Positions 21,775 through 27,801 of a stretch of DNA of 27,801 bases are shown in pieces; positions within the stretch are counted from its first letter, which is position 1, and every line of letters starts with the position of its first letter. A program made the translations under genes and the position numbers. The stretch is from DASUSH01 sp036375215 (GTDB taxonomy: Bacteria > Actinomycetota > Thermoleophilia > Solirubrobacterales > 70-9): positions 1-27,801 of the forward strand of contig DASUSH010000060.1 in the NCBI GenBank assembly GCA_036375215.1, in the 5' to 3' direction. The notes under the pieces are model-generated. The model searched no databases. It was not told the DNA's origin and saw only the letters and a program-made list of their open reading frames with translations.

Positions 21775-22824
21775 TTGCTCACCCCACCCTCATCCGCCGC
21801 TCGCCACCTCGCCGCCGCGGCGACGGCGCTGGCGGTGGTGACGGCCGCCGCGCTCGCCGCCGCCAATCCGGCCGCGCCGGCGCTTGCCGGCACCCCCGTC
21901 ACCGACTGGCAGAAGCTCGTCCGCGTCGACGGCGCGGTCGACCTCGCCGGGCCTCGCGCCGACGGGCGGTTCGCGCTCGCGGCCGGGGGCCGCCTCTTCA
22001 CCCTGGCGCCCGACGGCACCGGGCCCGAGCCCTTCGCGCGCGGGCGGCGGGGCTACCGCAGCGCCGCGGGCGAGCCCTACATCGCCTACGGGCCGGCCTC
22101 GGCGACCTACGAGGAGGGCTGCCCGTTCAGCGACTCCCTGTTCGCGCTCGAGCCGCGCGACGAGCCCGGCCTCGTCCGGATCTCACCCGGGGGGCGTGCC
22201 CGCCGGTTCGCCTCGTTTCCCGACGGCACCTTCCTCAGCGGCATCGCCTTCGACCGCGTCGGCAGCTTCGGCGACCGCCTGCTCGTCGTCGCGCTCACCG
22301 AACGCAAGACGAAGGCCGCGCTCTACGCCTTCGACTGCGGCGGCCGGCGCGAGCGGGTCGCGACGGGCGCCCCGCGCGTGGAGGGCGGGATCGAGGTCGC
22401 GCCGGAGTCGTTCGGAGCCTTCGGCGGCGACCTGATCGCCGTCGACGAGCGCAAGGGGAAGGTCTACGCCTTCGACCCGGACGGCGCGGTCACCACCCTC
22501 GCGAGGCCGGGACTTCCGCGTGGCGGCGACACGGGGGTCGAGTCGCTCGGCTTCGTCCCGCCCGGGTTCGCGCCGCCGGCCCGCGCCCTGATGGCCGACC
22601 TCGGCGTCAAGCGGGGGGTCGGCACCGACTCGGTCCTCGCGCTCGACGCCGCGGCGCTCACGGGCGCCGGCGTCCTCCCGGGCGACCTGCTCGTCGCCAC
22701 GGAGACCGGTGCGGAGACGGTCCGGGTCCGCTGCACGGGGGCGGGCTGCGAGACCGCGCTGGTCGCGTCGGGCCCGGCGCGGGCCCATGCGGAGGGCCAC
22801 ATCGTCTTCACCGGCGCCGGCTGA
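21775..22824 (+). CDS. Secreted beta-propeller-like protein, unknown function
   Basis: About 349 residues. An Ala-rich hydrophobic segment (about 12-33) is a signal peptide or anchor. The mature protein contains repeated short units such as GRFALAAGGRLFTLAPDG, PYIAYGPASATYEEGCPFSD, GTFLSGIAFDRVGSFGDRLL and GDLIAVDERKGKVYAFDPDG, with strand-turn patterns like NHL/SMP-30 or WD-type propellers. Cysteines occur in pairs, fitting an exported protein. The start is taken as TTG 21775, directly after the tRNA discriminator base; GTG 21835 is a later option and GTG 21742 is inside the tRNA and unlikely. No independent promoter or ribosome binding site fits between. I do not recognise a specific family. 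Confidence 0.7.
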   Translation: MLTPPSSAARHLAAAATALAVVTAAALAAANPAAPALAGTPVTDWQKLVRVDGAVDLAGPRADGRFALAAGGRLFTLAPDGTGPEPFARGRRGYRSAAGEPYIAYGPASATYEEGCPFSDSLFALEPRDEPGLVRISPGGRARRFASFPDGTFLSGIAFDRVGSFGDRLLVVALTERKTKAALYAFDCGGRRERVATGAPRVEGGIEVAPESFGAFGGDLIAVDERKGKVYAFDPDGAVTTLARPGLPRGGDTGVESLGFVPPGFAPPARALMADLGVKRGVGTDSVLALDAAALTGAGVLPGDLLVATETGAETVRVRCTGAGCETALVASGPARAHAEGHIVFTGAG

Positions 22825-22837
22825 GCGCTGCCGCGCC

Positions 22838-23212
22838 TCAGCGGACGAGGTCGAGCCCGAGCCACACGATCGCGAGCGTCGCGATCAGGATCGCGCCCTG
22901 GAGGACGTGCAGCCGCGGGAAGCGCAGGTGCGCGACGGTGAGCACGAGGACGAGCGCGACCAGGGCCAGCTTGGCCTGAAGCGTGCCGTCGTCCCAGAGC
23001 CCGAAGTGGCTCGCCATCGCGATCCCGGTCGCGAGCAGCACGGCGAGCGCGACGAGCGAGCCGTAGCCGAAGCGCCTGGCGATCGCGCGCAGCCGCTCGC
23101 GGTCTGGCGCCCGGCGCTCGACCGGGACGACGGCGACCGCGACGACGAGCTGCCCGCCGAGGAAGAAGGCCATCGCGACCAGGTGGAGGTAGAGGACGGA
23201 CTGCCAGAACAT
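22838..23212 (-). CDS. CopD-like four-helix membrane protein
   Basis: 124 residues with four hydrophobic segments (about 4-28, 49-67, 80-97 and 103-121). The opening SVLYLHLVAMAFFLGGQLVV, with His10 in the first helix, and ARRFGYGSLVALAVLLATGI in the second resemble the CopD/DUF2269 superfamily of small membrane proteins, some of which act in copper handling or bind haem. The call rests on this pattern alone. ATG 23212 has TAGGTT ten bases upstream and no Shine-Dalgarno. It diverges from sodA and converges with the propeller-like gene, 13 nt apart. Confidence 0.7.
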   Translation of the reverse strand: MFWQSVLYLHLVAMAFFLGGQLVVAVAVVPVERRAPDRERLRAIARRFGYGSLVALAVLLATGIAMASHFGLWDDGTLQAKLALVALVLVLTVAHLRFPRLHVLQGAILIATLAIVWLGLDLVR

Positions 23213-23222
23213 GGACCCCGGG

Positions 23223-23228
23223 AACCTA
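23223..23228 (-). promoter_or_regulatory. Candidate -10 (TAGGTT) of the CopD-like gene
   Basis: On the minus strand TAGGTT ends ten bases before the ATG at 23212. It lies in the 142-bp divergent spacer shared with sodA. Confidence 0.4.
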
Positions 23229-23309
23229 GCCCGGCTTCGCGACGAGGAGCCCGCGGTCGCCGCGTGAGCGCGCAGGCCGGCGCCGGGGCGTACCGAACCG
23301 CCACCCGGG

Positions 23310-23315
23310 TAGTGT
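23310..23315 (+). promoter_or_regulatory. Candidate -10 (TAGTGT) of sodA
   Basis: TAGTGT lies 39 bases before the sodA start codon; transcription from about 23322 would give a leader of about 33 nt carrying the AAAGGAG site. No iron-box-like palindrome is present in this spacer. Confidence 0.4.
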
Positions 23316-23337
23316 TGACCGAGACTTCCAACCACCC

Positions 23338-23344
23338 AAAGGAG
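23338..23344 (+). promoter_or_regulatory. Shine-Dalgarno AAAGGAG of sodA
   Basis: AAAGGAG sits ten bases before the ATG at 23355, one of the few clear ribosome binding sites in the window, and fixes the start of sodA. Confidence 0.75.
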
Positions 23345-23354
23345 CCGATCTCAG

Positions 23355-23960
23355 ATGGCATTCTCCGTTCCGGACCTCCCGTACGACTACGACGCCCTCG
23401 AGCCCCACATCGACGAGGCGACGATGAAGGTCCATCACGACAAGCACCACCAGGCCTACGTCGACAAGGCGAACGCCGCTCTCGAGGGAACGGAATGGGC
23501 TGACAAGGACGTCAACGAGGTGCTCCAGAACCTCGACCAGCTCCCCGAGGACAAGCAGAAGCCGGTCCGCAACAACGGCGGCGGCCACTCGAACCACAGC
23601 TTCTTCTGGGAGATCATGAGCCCGGACGGGGGCGGCGAGCCCGACGGCGACCTGAAGGCGGCGATCGACGACGCCTTCGGCGACTTCGCTTCCTTCCAGG
23701 AGGAGTTCAAGAACGCCGGCGTGAACCAGTTCGGCTCCGGCTGGTCGTGGCTCGTCCACGACGGCTCCGGCCTCGCAGTCGTCTCGACGGCGAACCAGGA
23801 CACCCCGGTCTCCGACGGCAAGACGCCGCTGCTCGGGGTCGACGTCTGGGAGCACGCTTACTACCTCAAGTACCAGAACAAGCGCCCGGACTACATCGAC
23901 GCGTGGTGGAACGTCGTCAACTGGGACAAGGTCGCCGAGCATCTCTCCTCGGCCTCCTGA
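23355..23960 (+). CDS. sodA: Superoxide dismutase, Mn-type
   Basis: Converts superoxide to oxygen and hydrogen peroxide; 201 residues, full length, cytosolic. Metal ligands are His27 (KVHHDKHH), His81 (GGHSNHSFFW), Asp163 and His167 (DVWEHAYYLKYQNKRPDY). Gln148 in TANQDTP and Gly77 before the second ligand match the Mn-specific pattern of E. coli SodA rather than Fe-type SodB, which carries Ala and Gln at these places. A Mn enzyme would suit a cell that limits iron. The 110 bases after the stop contain only a small CTCCTGAGGAG inverted repeat around the stop and the next gene's leader. Confidence 0.95.
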   Translation: MAFSVPDLPYDYDALEPHIDEATMKVHHDKHHQAYVDKANAALEGTEWADKDVNEVLQNLDQLPEDKQKPVRNNGGGHSNHSFFWEIMSPDGGGEPDGDLKAAIDDAFGDFASFQEEFKNAGVNQFGSGWSWLVHDGSGLAVVSTANQDTPVSDGKTPLLGVDVWEHAYYLKYQNKRPDYIDAWWNVVNWDKVAEHLSSAS

Positions 23961-24020
23961 GGAGCCGCCCGCGCTGACATAGCCCGTGCCCGAGCCGGTG
24001 TGAGGCCTGCCCGGAAGGGG

Positions 24021-24026
24021 TAGGCT
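24021..24026 (+). promoter_or_regulatory. Candidate -10 (TAGGCT) of the PAS-EAL gene
   Basis: TAGGCT lies 44 bases before the ATG, leaving a leader that holds the AGGAGG site at 24059-24064. No -35 recognised. Confidence 0.35.
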
Positions 24027-24058
24027 GCACCCGCAGCCGGCGTTCGTCGACGCGACCT

Positions 24059-24064
24059 AGGAGG
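24059..24064 (+). promoter_or_regulatory. Shine-Dalgarno AGGAGG of the PAS-EAL gene
   Basis: AGGAGG followed by GGGAAC lies six bases before the ATG at 24071, a near-ideal ribosome binding site that determines this start. Confidence 0.8.
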
Positions 24065-24070
24065 GGGAAC

Positions 24071-25168
24071 ATGGGCGGCGACTGGATCGGGAACGGAGAC
24101 CCCGTGGATTCGGGGTTCGACATCGAACGCGACCTGCTCTGCACGTCGGACGCGAGCGGGCGCTTCCAGACCCTGAACGCCGCCTGGGAGCAGGTCCTCG
24201 GCTGGACCCGCGCCGAGCTGATGTCGCGGCCCTTCGTCGAGTTCGTCCATCCCGACGACGTCGCGCGGACGCAGGCCGTGGCCGCGAAGGTGGTCGAGCC
24301 CGACTCCCACGTGGTCAACTTCGAGAACCGCTGGCGCACCCGCTCCGGCGAGTACCGGTGGCTGCGCTGGAGCGCCAGGTCCGACGGCGAGACCTGGTTC
24401 TCGGTCGCCTTCGACGTCACCGCGCGCAAGCACGCCGAGCAGAGCCTGCGCCGCGCCCTCGCCGAGGACCGCCTCGTCGCCTACGCGCAGCCGATCACGG
24501 AGCACAGCGGGAGGGTGGCCCAGGAGGAACTGCTCGTGCGGATGCTCGCCGAGCAGCGCGCGGACCCCCTGCTCGAGCCGCGCCAGTTCCTGCCCCTCGC
24601 CGAGCGCTCCGGCCTGATCGTCGCTATCGACCGCTGGATGGCGGGTCAGGCGATCGAGCTCGCCGCCGCCGGCCGTCCCGCCGAGATCAACCTCTCCGCG
24701 GTCTCGATCTGCGACGAGCAGCTCCCCGCCGACCTGGCCGTCGCGCTCGAGCGGGCGGGAGCGGGGGCCGCCAACGTCGTCTTCGAGATCACCGAGACCG
24801 CCGCGATCGAGCACATCGACGCGGCTCGCGACTTCGTCGACCGGCTCAGCAGGCTCGGCTGCCGCTTCGCGCTCGACGACTTCGGCACCGGATTCGGCTC
24901 GCTCACCTACCTCCGCCACCTGCCGGTCCAGTACCTGAAGATCGACTCCGCCTTCGTCAGCGACCTCGTCTCGAGCCCGGAGGACCAGCGCATGGTGCAA
25001 TCGATCGTCGCGATGGCCGGCCAGTTCGGCCTGCGCACGGTCGCCGAGGGCGTCGAGGACGCCGGCACCCTGGCGATGGTCCGCGAGTTCGGCGTCGACC
25101 TCGCCCAGGGCTTCGGGATCGGCCGCCCGCGGCCGCTCCGCGACACCGAGGAACCGAGCCTCGCGTGA
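24071..25168 (+). CDS. PAS-EAL cyclic-di-GMP phosphodiesterase
   Basis: 365-residue cytoplasmic signalling protein. Residues about 20-120 form a PAS domain with a PAC-like end (TLNAAWEQVLGWTRAELMSR, RTRSGEYRWLRW, FDVTARKHAEQS). Residues about 125-355 form an EAL domain that hydrolyses c-di-GMP to pGpG. Catalytic and metal residues are present: Glu153 in ELLVR, Asn207 (INLSA), Glu239 (FEITE), Asp269-Asp270 (DDFGTG), Lys290 (LKID), Glu326 (VAEGVED) and Gln346 (AQGFGIG), so the enzyme should be active. There is no GGDEF domain and no membrane segment. The PAS ligand cannot be predicted. Confidence 0.92.
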   Translation: MGGDWIGNGDPVDSGFDIERDLLCTSDASGRFQTLNAAWEQVLGWTRAELMSRPFVEFVHPDDVARTQAVAAKVVEPDSHVVNFENRWRTRSGEYRWLRWSARSDGETWFSVAFDVTARKHAEQSLRRALAEDRLVAYAQPITEHSGRVAQEELLVRMLAEQRADPLLEPRQFLPLAERSGLIVAIDRWMAGQAIELAAAGRPAEINLSAVSICDEQLPADLAVALERAGAGAANVVFEITETAAIEHIDAARDFVDRLSRLGCRFALDDFGTGFGSLTYLRHLPVQYLKIDSAFVSDLVSSPEDQRMVQSIVAMAGQFGLRTVAEGVEDAGTLAMVREFGVDLAQGFGIGRPRPLRDTEEPSLA

Positions 25169-25197
25169 CAAGCCGCGCCCCGCGGGCCGCGCTCATG

Positions 25198-25203
25198 TAA
25201 TCT
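25198..25203 (+). promoter_or_regulatory. Candidate -10 (TAATCT) of the beta-helix/lipoprotein operon
   Basis: TAATCT lies 20 bases before the ATG at 25224 in the 55-bp spacer after the EAL gene, preceded by TG. The leader includes a weak CAGGGA purine run. Confidence 0.4.
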
Positions 25204-25223
25204 CCCCGGCACTTCAGGGACGC

Positions 25224-27350
25224 ATGACGGGGCAAGGACGATTCAATAGCGCGCGGGCCGCCATGATTGCAGGGGCGATCGTGGGTGCCCTCCTGCTCGT
25301 TCCCGCGCTCGCCTTCGCCCACCTCGAGCGCCCCTCCTACTGGCCCGATCCGAACCCCGAGAGGGTCGACGGGAAGAACGTGGGCGGCGTGGTCCCGAAG
25401 GCCCGGTCGCTGGGGTCCGCGCTCAAGGCGAAGGGCGCGAGCGAGCTCCACGTCGTCTGCCGGGGCAAGGACGGCAAGAAGAGCCTGAGCCTCCTCGGCG
25501 ACTCGATCAAGGATGCGCGCAAGGGCTGGACGCTGCGGCCGAGCCAGGGCGAGGAGAAGCTGTCCAAGAAGAAGGGCAAGAAGCTCCAGAAGACCAACAA
25601 GAAGCTCGCGAAGGAATGCGAGTTCAAGTCGGTCCAGGACGCGGTGAACGCCGCCGACAACCACGACCGGATCGTGGTCATGCCCGGCCTGTACACCGAG
25701 CCGAAGTCCCGCAAGGCCCCGCTCAACGACCCCAGGTGCAATCCCTCGATGCTCCAGGAGACGCAGAGCGGCGCGGTGGCCCCGAGCTACGAGTACCAGG
25801 CCGAGTGCCCCAACGACCAGAACCTGATCCACATCCAAGGCCGCGCGGTCCAAGGCGAGCCGCTCTCCCCGCCCCGCCCCGATCGCCACGGGATCCCGGA
25901 GCAGGAGGCGGGCGAGTGCATCCGCTGCGGTCTCCAGCTCGAGGGCTCGGGGGTCAAGCCGGAGGACGTGATCCTCGACGCCGGCGAGGGCTACGAGAAC
26001 CCGAACGACCCCGGCGCCCGTCCCGGCGGCGACCTCTCCTCCGCGGAGTGCAACAGCGGCGAGGAGGACAACCCGTGCTTCGCCAAGCACGTCGTCCTGC
26101 GCACCGACCGCACCGACGGGTTCGTCGGCCGCAACTTCCTGATGCGCGGGGCTCAGGAGCACGGCTTCTACACCGAGGAGAGCGACGGAGTCCTCCTGGA
26201 CCGCGTCAAGTTCTTCTGGAACGCGGACTACGGGCACCTGAGCTTCACGACCGACCATCACGTGGTGCAGAACTGCGATGGCTTCGGCTCTGGCGATGCG
26301 GTCGTCTATCCCGGCGCGGCTCCGCAGACCGGCGAGTTCCGCAACGAGGAGTTCTACCCCGAGCAGCGCTACAACACGACGATCAAGCGCTGCGACCTGC
26401 ACGGCTCTGCGATGGGCTACTCGGGGTCGATGGGGAACTCCGTGCGGGTCACCGAGAACCGCTTCTACGGCAACGCGAACGGCCTCACCACCGACACCCT
26501 GTCGGCCCCCGGCCATCCGGGCTTCCCAGCCGACGGGATGAAGATCGACAACAACTGGTTCTACGCGAACAACCTCGACGTCTACCGCGACGAGAACCCC
26601 TTCCTCGCCCGGGTTCCGCAGGCCGTCGGGACGGGCTTCATGTGGCCGGGGAACAACGACGGCCGCTTCGAGAACAACTGGGTCTTCGACAACTGGCGGC
26701 AGGGCACGTTCCTGATCTCGATCCCGGACGCCATCGCCGGCGACGCGGAGGGCGAGGTGGACCCCAACGTCCACTGCCCGTCGGCGAGCGAGGGCGTCTC
26801 GACCTCGTGCGACAACCAGTACTCCGGCAACCGCATGGGCCAGGTCCCGCCGGACTTCGAGCCGCACGGGGAGCTGACCAAGTTCGGCAATCCGACCTCC
26901 CTGACCGGCGGCTCGGGGACCGCGCCGAATGGCCTCGACTTCTGGTGGGACGAGGCAACGCCGAACACCGGCAACTGCTGGCCGGGCAACACGGGACCGG
27001 ATGGCACCCGCGAGAGCCTCACCGCCGACCCGCCCATTGGCCCGACCGCCGGGCAGTCGATGCCCGGGACGCTCCCGGAGGACTGCGCGTCGAGCGTCGG
27101 GAGCCCCGCATACGCCGCCAAGGTGCCCATGCTGCTCGAGTGCTTCGCGCAGTGGGAGTCGGGGGAGCTCGATGCTCCCGGGTGCGGGTGGTTCAACACG
27201 CCGCCACAGCCGGGCACCCGCGCGGCCGATGCCGAGCGCCGGGATCAGCAACGCCTACAGGAGCGGCTCGCCGGTGGCAGCGAGGCAGAGGCGCTTGAGG
27301 ATTGGGTGAGTGAGCTCTCCGGTCAGGTCAGCCTCGGTCCCCAGGGCTGA
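25224..27350 (+). CDS. Secreted right-handed parallel beta-helix protein
   Basis: 708 residues. A signal peptide (1-32, cleavage after AFA) leaves a mature N-terminus HLERPSYWPDPNPE. A Lys-rich stretch at 109-130 (EEKLSKKKGKKLQKTNKK) precedes CEFKSVQDAVNAADNHDRIV and VMPGLYTEP, the usual opening of pectate-lyase-like beta-helices. Later coils carry Asn-rich ladder turns (VTENRFYGNANGL, IDNNWFYANNLD, FENNWVFDN). Many cysteines suggest disulfides. No catalytic triad for a known lyase or hydrolase is evident, and no C-terminal anchor is present. It may be a surface or extracellular polysaccharide-binding or -modifying protein. The last 41 bases overlap the next gene, implying co-expression. Confidence 0.85.
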   Translation: MTGQGRFNSARAAMIAGAIVGALLLVPALAFAHLERPSYWPDPNPERVDGKNVGGVVPKARSLGSALKAKGASELHVVCRGKDGKKSLSLLGDSIKDARKGWTLRPSQGEEKLSKKKGKKLQKTNKKLAKECEFKSVQDAVNAADNHDRIVVMPGLYTEPKSRKAPLNDPRCNPSMLQETQSGAVAPSYEYQAECPNDQNLIHIQGRAVQGEPLSPPRPDRHGIPEQEAGECIRCGLQLEGSGVKPEDVILDAGEGYENPNDPGARPGGDLSSAECNSGEEDNPCFAKHVVLRTDRTDGFVGRNFLMRGAQEHGFYTEESDGVLLDRVKFFWNADYGHLSFTTDHHVVQNCDGFGSGDAVVYPGAAPQTGEFRNEEFYPEQRYNTTIKRCDLHGSAMGYSGSMGNSVRVTENRFYGNANGLTTDTLSAPGHPGFPADGMKIDNNWFYANNLDVYRDENPFLARVPQAVGTGFMWPGNNDGRFENNWVFDNWRQGTFLISIPDAIAGDAEGEVDPNVHCPSASEGVSTSCDNQYSGNRMGQVPPDFEPHGELTKFGNPTSLTGGSGTAPNGLDFWWDEATPNTGNCWPGNTGPDGTRESLTADPPIGPTAGQSMPGTLPEDCASSVGSPAYAAKVPMLLECFAQWESGELDAPGCGWFNTPPQPGTRAADAERRDQQRLQERLAGGSEAEALEDWVSELSGQVSLGPQG

Positions 27351-27789
27351 GCTGAGGGCCCGGACCGGACTCCTCGCTGCGGCCCTTCTCGCCCTCGCCC
27401 TGTTGCTGGCGATGGCCGGCTGCGGGGGTGAGGAGCCCTCGCAGGCCCCGCAAGCTCAGGACCGGTCCGATGAGCCGATCGACGTCTCCGGCACCGACCC
27501 GGTCGGCCAGATGATCGGCGGCTCGGTGGCGCCGCTCGCGATGTGCTCGGACTGGAACGGCGGCTCCGAGCCGGAGCGGCTCGCGACGATCGACGAGATC
27601 CGCACCCAGCTCGGTGCCCAGGACTCCGGCATCAGCGCTCCGGAGCTCACCGACGAGGAGGCCGGGGAGATGTTCGACAACGCCTGCAAGCCCTCCTGGG
27701 CGGCGGGCTTCCGGCTCTACAAGCTCTACGCGCGGGGCGTCGGGTTTGTCGAGCTCAAGCGCGAGATCGAGGAGCGGCAGGGCGGCTAG
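27310..27789 (+). CDS. Two-cysteine lipoprotein partner of the beta-helix protein
   Basis: 159 residues; a basic N-region, a long hydrophobic stretch and the lipobox LAMAGC (Cys38) mark a membrane lipoprotein. The mature domain is about 90 residues, helical, with two cysteines (Cys79 in PLAMCSDWN, Cys126 in DNACKPSW) probably forming one disulfide, ending GFRLYKLYARGVGFVELKRE. GTG 27310 is the only canonical start because a stop lies just upstream in frame; it overlaps the beta-helix gene by 41 bases in another frame. Similar small Cys-pair proteins seem common in this lineage, but I do not know a function. A partner role at the cell surface is inferred from gene order. Confidence 0.78.
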   Translation: MSSPVRSASVPRAELRARTGLLAAALLALALLLAMAGCGGEEPSQAPQAQDRSDEPIDVSGTDPVGQMIGGSVAPLAMCSDWNGGSEPERLATIDEIRTQLGAQDSGISAPELTDEEAGEMFDNACKPSWAAGFRLYKLYARGVGFVELKREIEERQGG

Positions 27790-27798
27790 GGCGCCTAG
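27786..27798. repeat. Short palindrome CTAGG-GCG-CCTAG at window end
   Basis: Perfect five-base inverted arms around GCG, beginning within the stop codon of the last gene. It could be a short hairpin or a protein-binding site for the next gene outside the window. It resembles, but does not match, the TTAGG/CCTAA iron box (wrong outer base and spacing). Confidence 0.4.
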
Positions 27799-27801
27799 GG
27801 C

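Noticed and set aside
25171..25193. Possible terminator hairpin after the PAS-EAL gene
   Set aside because: The inverted repeat needs a bulge and a mismatch and has no T-run; in such GC-rich DNA similar folds occur by chance.
1..27801. CRISPR arrays, insertion sequences, prophage or integrase genes
   Set aside because: I saw no regularly spaced repeats and no transposase, integrase or Cas-like protein in any of the coding frames.

Overview
The window is strongly GC-rich with G/C-dominated third codon positions. It begins inside rpoA, followed by rplQ and truA, as in the ribosomal-protein cluster of Actinomycetota. The DmdR/IdeR-type iron boxes, a SnoaL-like protein of the 'MSEENVELVRRWW' type, a secreted beta-helix protein starting mature 'HLERPSYWPDPNP', and the lack of encoded CCA on the tRNA all point to an actinobacterium. 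I infer class Thermoleophilia (Solirubrobacterales or Gaiellales), from family resemblance only. The region looks like ordinary chromosome: there is no rRNA, phage, insertion sequence or CRISPR array.

Layout. (1) 1-1605: rpoA (3' part), rplQ and truA, closed by a tandem 40-bp palindrome-bearing repeat. (2) 1721-9223: an iron-linked region. A leftward Fe(III) ABC importer (binding lipoprotein, permease, ATPase) diverges from a rightward membrane protein, followed by a Gfo/Idh/MocA oxidoreductase and an alkaline-phosphatase-superfamily protein that has lost several expected active-site residues. Two near-identical iron-box palindromes (5395-5408 and 6739-6752) flank the membrane gene and sit on the promoters of the importer and of the oxidoreductase pair. 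(3) 9184-13243: a tiny leftward ORF, surE-ligA (overlapping) and an APH-type phosphotransferase. (4) 13248-19840: lipoprotein and PBP4-type carboxypeptidase leftward; patatin-like lipase, SDR and SnoaL-like protein rightward; long-chain acyl-CoA ligase and a 60-residue helix-turn-helix protein leftward, the latter behind the best sigma70 promoter in the window. (5) 19956-27801: an 82-residue protein with a DsbA-like membrane thioredoxin; a TVP38-family membrane protein; tRNA-Pro(CGG) abutting a secreted propeller-like protein; a CopD-like membrane protein; Mn-type superoxide dismutase; a PAS-EAL c-di-GMP phosphodiesterase; and a secreted beta-helix protein overlapping a two-cysteine lipoprotein.

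How it works together. The clearest functional unit is the iron-responsive divergent cluster, where a DtxR/IdeR/DmdR-family repressor would turn on iron uptake and the oxidoreductase/phosphatase-like pair under iron limitation. Gene expression signals fall into two classes: many genes have a TANNNT -10 element 5-13 nt before the start codon and no Shine-Dalgarno (probably leaderless mRNAs), while sodA, the EAL gene, the acyl-CoA ligase and the small HTH gene have longer leaders with clear AGGAG-type sites. Tight NTGA stop/start overlaps occur with all four bases (ATGA, GTGA, TTGA and, for truA, CTGA), which supports use of a CTG start codon.
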